From: a virus | Strand: one strand, 5' to 3' | DNA length: 64,000 nt | IMG/VR virus record: IMGVR_UViG_3300017598_000441 | Span: 1 to 64,000 of that record | Notes under the pieces: model-generated | What the model saw: only the letters and a program-made list of their open reading frames with translations | The model's database searches: none | What the model was told of the DNA's origin: nothing | Program-made: the position numbers and the translations under genes | Shown: positions 61,676-64,000 of the stretch, piece after piece | Layout: the number at the start of each line of letters is the position of its first letter | Numbering within the stretch: the stretch's first letter is position 1

Positions 61676-62167
61676 ATGAGCAGAGAAAAGGAAATTACAC
61701 TTAAACAGCTCAAATCTAAACTAGCTCTGGTAAAAATACAGCCAGATAAACTACTGGAATTAGATACAGAGTTCATAGAGTTGGAGCAGGAATTATCTTC
61801 AAATTCTAAAAAACCTTACTTATCAAGCCTAAGTGCTATAAATACTGTGGTAAGAAAATACAAAAAACTTGTAGATTTAATAGTGGCAGATAAACTCAAA
61901 GGAATCAGTTTAAGAAACATAAAATTGATAATGAGTACAGAGGGACTACGAAACCTAGTAGTAGTCTTTAAACCCCAAGATTTCAACCTAAAGTTTTTCG
62001 GAGGGGACTACCGAGCAAAACTTACTCCAGAGTACTTCTTTAGACTGTTGGAGGATAAAGTATCTGGAAAAGTATTTATTTTTAAACATTCAGAAACTTC
62101 GGTAGCTAAAACACAGACTGCAAACATTACAAAAACACAATACTATGTACTCTTTAGTAAAGATTAA
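61676..62167 (+). CDS. Hypothetical protein between two ParB-type genes
   Basis: 163 residues. Helical N-terminal half, then LRNLVVVFKPQDFNLKFFGGDYRAKLTPEYFFRLLEDKVSGKVFIFKHSETS. I do not recognise it. It starts 4 bases after one ParB gene and overlaps the next by 23 bases, so it probably works with them. Confidence 0.65.
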   Translation: MSREKEITLKQLKSKLALVKIQPDKLLELDTEFIELEQELSSNSKKPYLSSLSAINTVVRKYKKLVDLIVADKLKGISLRNIKLIMSTEGLRNLVVVFKPQDFNLKFFGGDYRAKLTPEYFFRLLEDKVSGKVFIFKHSETSVAKTQTANITKTQYYVLFSKD

Positions 62168-63629
62168 ATTAAAAAGCTTAATAGGGGATGAGGACAACCC
62201 TAGACTTCTAGCAGACAAGACCAAAGAACTTCTAATATTATCACTAAAGAAGTTCGGATTATTGTCTCCTATTTATTTGGACCAAAGAGGAGTTTTACTA
62301 TCTGGACACCAGAGAACCAAAGTTATGAAAGAACTGGGAGTAGAATCCGTCTATTGTAATGTTCTTAAAATGGACTTAGAAGATAAGAGTAAATTTAACA
62401 GCCTCAACTTTGCATTCAATAAAGAGCTACAGGAGATTAATGGTTTTGAGAACTCATCCGAAGAACATATAAAAAGTAAGAGGGCAGAGTTATTAGAAAT
62501 GCTTACAGGCATGGAAGACTTAGAAGACATAACACAACCCCTAAGAGAAACCTCTGTAGTACCAGTTTCAGATATTACACCAACAGAAACAGACATACCC
62601 GAAAGGTTAGTATCCAACTCTAGAATGTTATTTGCTATGGCAGGAGTAGTAATCCCCTTAATATGTGATGAGAATTACAATATAGTAAACGGAAACGCTA
62701 GATACATATTCTACAAAAAGAAGTTTGCTAAGATACCCTGCATAGTAGCAAAAGGAATCACTCCAGATATATTTAAGTACATAACTGCTAACTATTCTCT
62801 AAAAGGTAGAGAGGATAATATCCGAGTAGAGGCTAGAAGACATTTCATAAGACCTCACCTATCAAAACACCATGAAGAGATAGCTATGGGTAAAGCATCT
62901 GGAAACTTTCCACTAGCATTTAGATTAAACTATCAAAACAAGCATTATAAGCATACTTTAGACTTTGGTTCTGGTAATGGTAAACAAACAGCATTTCAAA
63001 GGGCATTAGGGCAGAATATAACGATGTTTGAGCCATTTTCTACTAAGAAGCTAGGTGAGTTCTCTTTATTGGAGACATATACCAATTTAAGCACGTTTCT
63101 GGATGAATTAGAAGCAAACGATATATTTGATATGGTAAGGGCGAATGCAGTATTGAATAGCGTACCTTTCGAGGAAGATTTAAAGAAAGTGGTAACACTC
63201 CTAAAGTTTCTGGCTTGCGGAAGTATTAAACTCGCAGTTACAGGAAGAAACGTAAGAAAGTTAGTTAAGTGGGAAGGTAGAGGTACAGGCACTAAGATTA
63301 AGGATATGGGAAAATCCGTTATTATCAGTATTTCACAAAAAACCAAGGTTCAGAAATTCCACACCATAGAAGAGATGGTAGAAATGTTCTCAGATGAAGG
63401 AACAGGAACGGAGGCATTAATAGTAGATGGAAGGTCTGGAGATATAGCAGTAGAGATTAGATACCCTAAATACACAATAGGTAAAAAGGAATTACTAGAG
63501 GCTGTGGCGTTTGAGTTCGGTATGAGTTACGAGAATAGGGTGTTTAAAGACATCAAGAAAAGGGCATTGCAGGTATTCGAGGAGAGATATGACAGACTAC
63601 TGTTAGCAGGCGTAGTACAAACCAACTAG
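62145..63629 (+). CDS. Double-ParB protein with SAM-binding Rossmann domain
   Basis: 494 residues. ParB-like domain 1 (1-80): DNPRLL...LSLKKFGLLSPIYLDQRGVLLSGHQRTKVM with SGHQR. ParB-like domain 2 (about 155-230): RLVSNSRMLFAMAGVVIPLICDENYNIVNGNARYIFYKKKF with NGNAR. From about 270 a Rossmann SAM-methyltransferase-type fold: KHTLDFGSGNGKQTAFQRALGQNITMFEPFSTKK (motifs I and acidic II), then FDMVRANAVLNSVPFEEDLKKVVTLLKFLACGSIKLAVTG. No DPPY/NPPY-type catalytic motif is evident. Most likely a nucleic-acid base-modifying transferase guided by the ParB domains. Terminase follows. Confidence 0.75.
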   Translation: MYSLVKIKLKSLIGDEDNPRLLADKTKELLILSLKKFGLLSPIYLDQRGVLLSGHQRTKVMKELGVESVYCNVLKMDLEDKSKFNSLNFAFNKELQEINGFENSSEEHIKSKRAELLEMLTGMEDLEDITQPLRETSVVPVSDITPTETDIPERLVSNSRMLFAMAGVVIPLICDENYNIVNGNARYIFYKKKFAKIPCIVAKGITPDIFKYITANYSLKGREDNIRVEARRHFIRPHLSKHHEEIAMGKASGNFPLAFRLNYQNKHYKHTLDFGSGNGKQTAFQRALGQNITMFEPFSTKKLGEFSLLETYTNLSTFLDELEANDIFDMVRANAVLNSVPFEEDLKKVVTLLKFLACGSIKLAVTGRNVRKLVKWEGRGTGTKIKDMGKSVIISISQKTKVQKFHTIEEMVEMFSDEGTGTEALIVDGRSGDIAVEIRYPKYTIGKKELLEAVAFEFGMSYENRVFKDIKKRALQVFEERYDRLLLAGVVQTN

Positions 63630-63632
63630 AAA

Positions 63633-63650
63633 TTTTGGTTTTTTACAAAA
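63633..63650 (+). promoter_or_regulatory. Operator-like palindrome before terminase, no clear -7 box
   Basis: TTTTGGTTTTTTACAAAA matches the early-class -33 palindrome, but the expected -7 position (near 63658) has no TAnnTTTR. It may be a decayed promoter or a bare binding site. Confidence 0.4.
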
Positions 63651-63669
63651 ACGAACAGAATAAAAAATT

Positions 63670-64000
63670 ATGAAAAAGACAGACAAATCTGATTTGACAA
63701 TCTGGACTAAAGCAGGTACAAAACGGAAAAGAAAAAGGAGACCAAATTCAAAACCAAACTCAGAAGCTACCAAAAAAGCCAAGCAACGTAAAGCCGCTAA
63801 GACTGCCAAGGAAGCAAGTATAAAAACCAAAGCTGCTAAAGCTGCAATGTTAAAGGCTTTGACTGCGAACTTAGGTATTGTTACTAATGCGTGCCAACAG
63901 GCAAACCTATCAAGAACGCAACATTACCAGTGGCTCAAAGATGACAAAGCTTACAGTCAAGCCGTGGAGGATATAGGAGAACAAGCTATTGACTTTGTGG
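63670..64000 (+). CDS. Probable small terminase subunit, 3' end cut by the window
   Basis: 110 codons visible from the ATG at 63670. The first ~55 residues are very basic and Ala/Lys-rich (TKRKRKRRPNSKPNSEATKKAKQRKAAKTAKEASIKTKAAK). Then LKALTANLGIVTNACQQANLSRTQHYQWLKDDKAYSQAVEDIGEQAIDFV fits the helix-turn-helix of phage small terminases ('fl..l...G.v..A...agisr..vy.W...D..F......'). It would recognise the packaging site. The large terminase is expected just beyond the window. Confidence 0.7.
   Translation, partial: MKKTDKSDLTIWTKAGTKRKRKRRPNSKPNSEATKKAKQRKAAKTAKEASIKTKAAKAAMLKALTANLGIVTNACQQANLSRTQHYQWLKDDKAYSQAVEDIGEQAIDFV

Overview
The window is one dense, almost wholly forward-strand stretch of a virulent-looking, contractile-tailed (myovirus-type) phage whose host is probably a member of the Bacteroidota. 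The evidence for the host is the promoter type (TTTG, 19-21 bp, TAnnTTTR, as in Bacteroidetes), A/C-rich leaders instead of Shine-Dalgarno sequences, low GC, DUF5018-like Ig domains, a DUF2693-like protein, EAD11-like domains and a fused DAHP synthase-chorismate mutase. The standard code is used, with all three stop codons. No tRNA, integrase, CRISPR array or insertion sequence was seen, and no gene-free stretch exceeds 300 bases. Both ends cut a gene. The right end cuts a probable small terminase; the large terminase is not in the window.

Layout. 1-1550: small unknown genes. 1689-8026: head genes (portal fused to a MuF domain, protease fused to scaffold, decoration protein, major capsid). 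8107-10775: connector, neck and tail-terminator genes. 10831-16107: sheath, tube, a large fibre-like protein and a companion. 16232-19854: a tail assembly chaperone with a -1 frameshift site, then the tape measure. 19856-26522: baseplate (LysM/gp53-like, hub, spike, gp25-like, J-like, I-like). 26522-30255: tail-tip and fibre genes with a structured intergenic element. 30252-31826: two membrane proteins that each carry an EAD11-like adaptor domain. 31882-57479: replication, recombination and nucleotide genes (DnaB-like helicase, primase, dUTPase, UvsW-like helicase, DNA polymerase A, gp32-like SSB, SbcCD-like pair, resolvase-like nuclease, RNase H, Dda-like helicase, NAD-dependent ligase, TOPRIM protein), with a lipoprotein and a lysozyme placed among them under late-type promoters. 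57550-63629: small and secreted proteins, then a metabolic/modification block.

The most interesting block is 58559-63629. It holds a bifunctional DAHP synthase-chorismate mutase (which makes prephenate), a CmoA-family enzyme (the known family makes carboxy-SAM from SAM plus prephenate), a divergent HAD protein, a ParB-domain protein, an unknown protein, and a protein with two ParB-like domains and a SAM-binding Rossmann domain. My inference is a phage pathway that feeds prephenate into carboxy-SAM for nucleic-acid hypermodification. Separately, I found no GATC anywhere in the window.

Regulation. Two promoter classes can be read by eye. Replication and accessory genes have TTTTGGTATATATCAAAA-like palindromes over the -33 box. 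Structural genes, the lysozyme and the lipoprotein lack the palindrome and mostly have TAC(A/C)TTTG at -7. Many replication genes also carry an AAAACACACACAATG leader right at the start codon.
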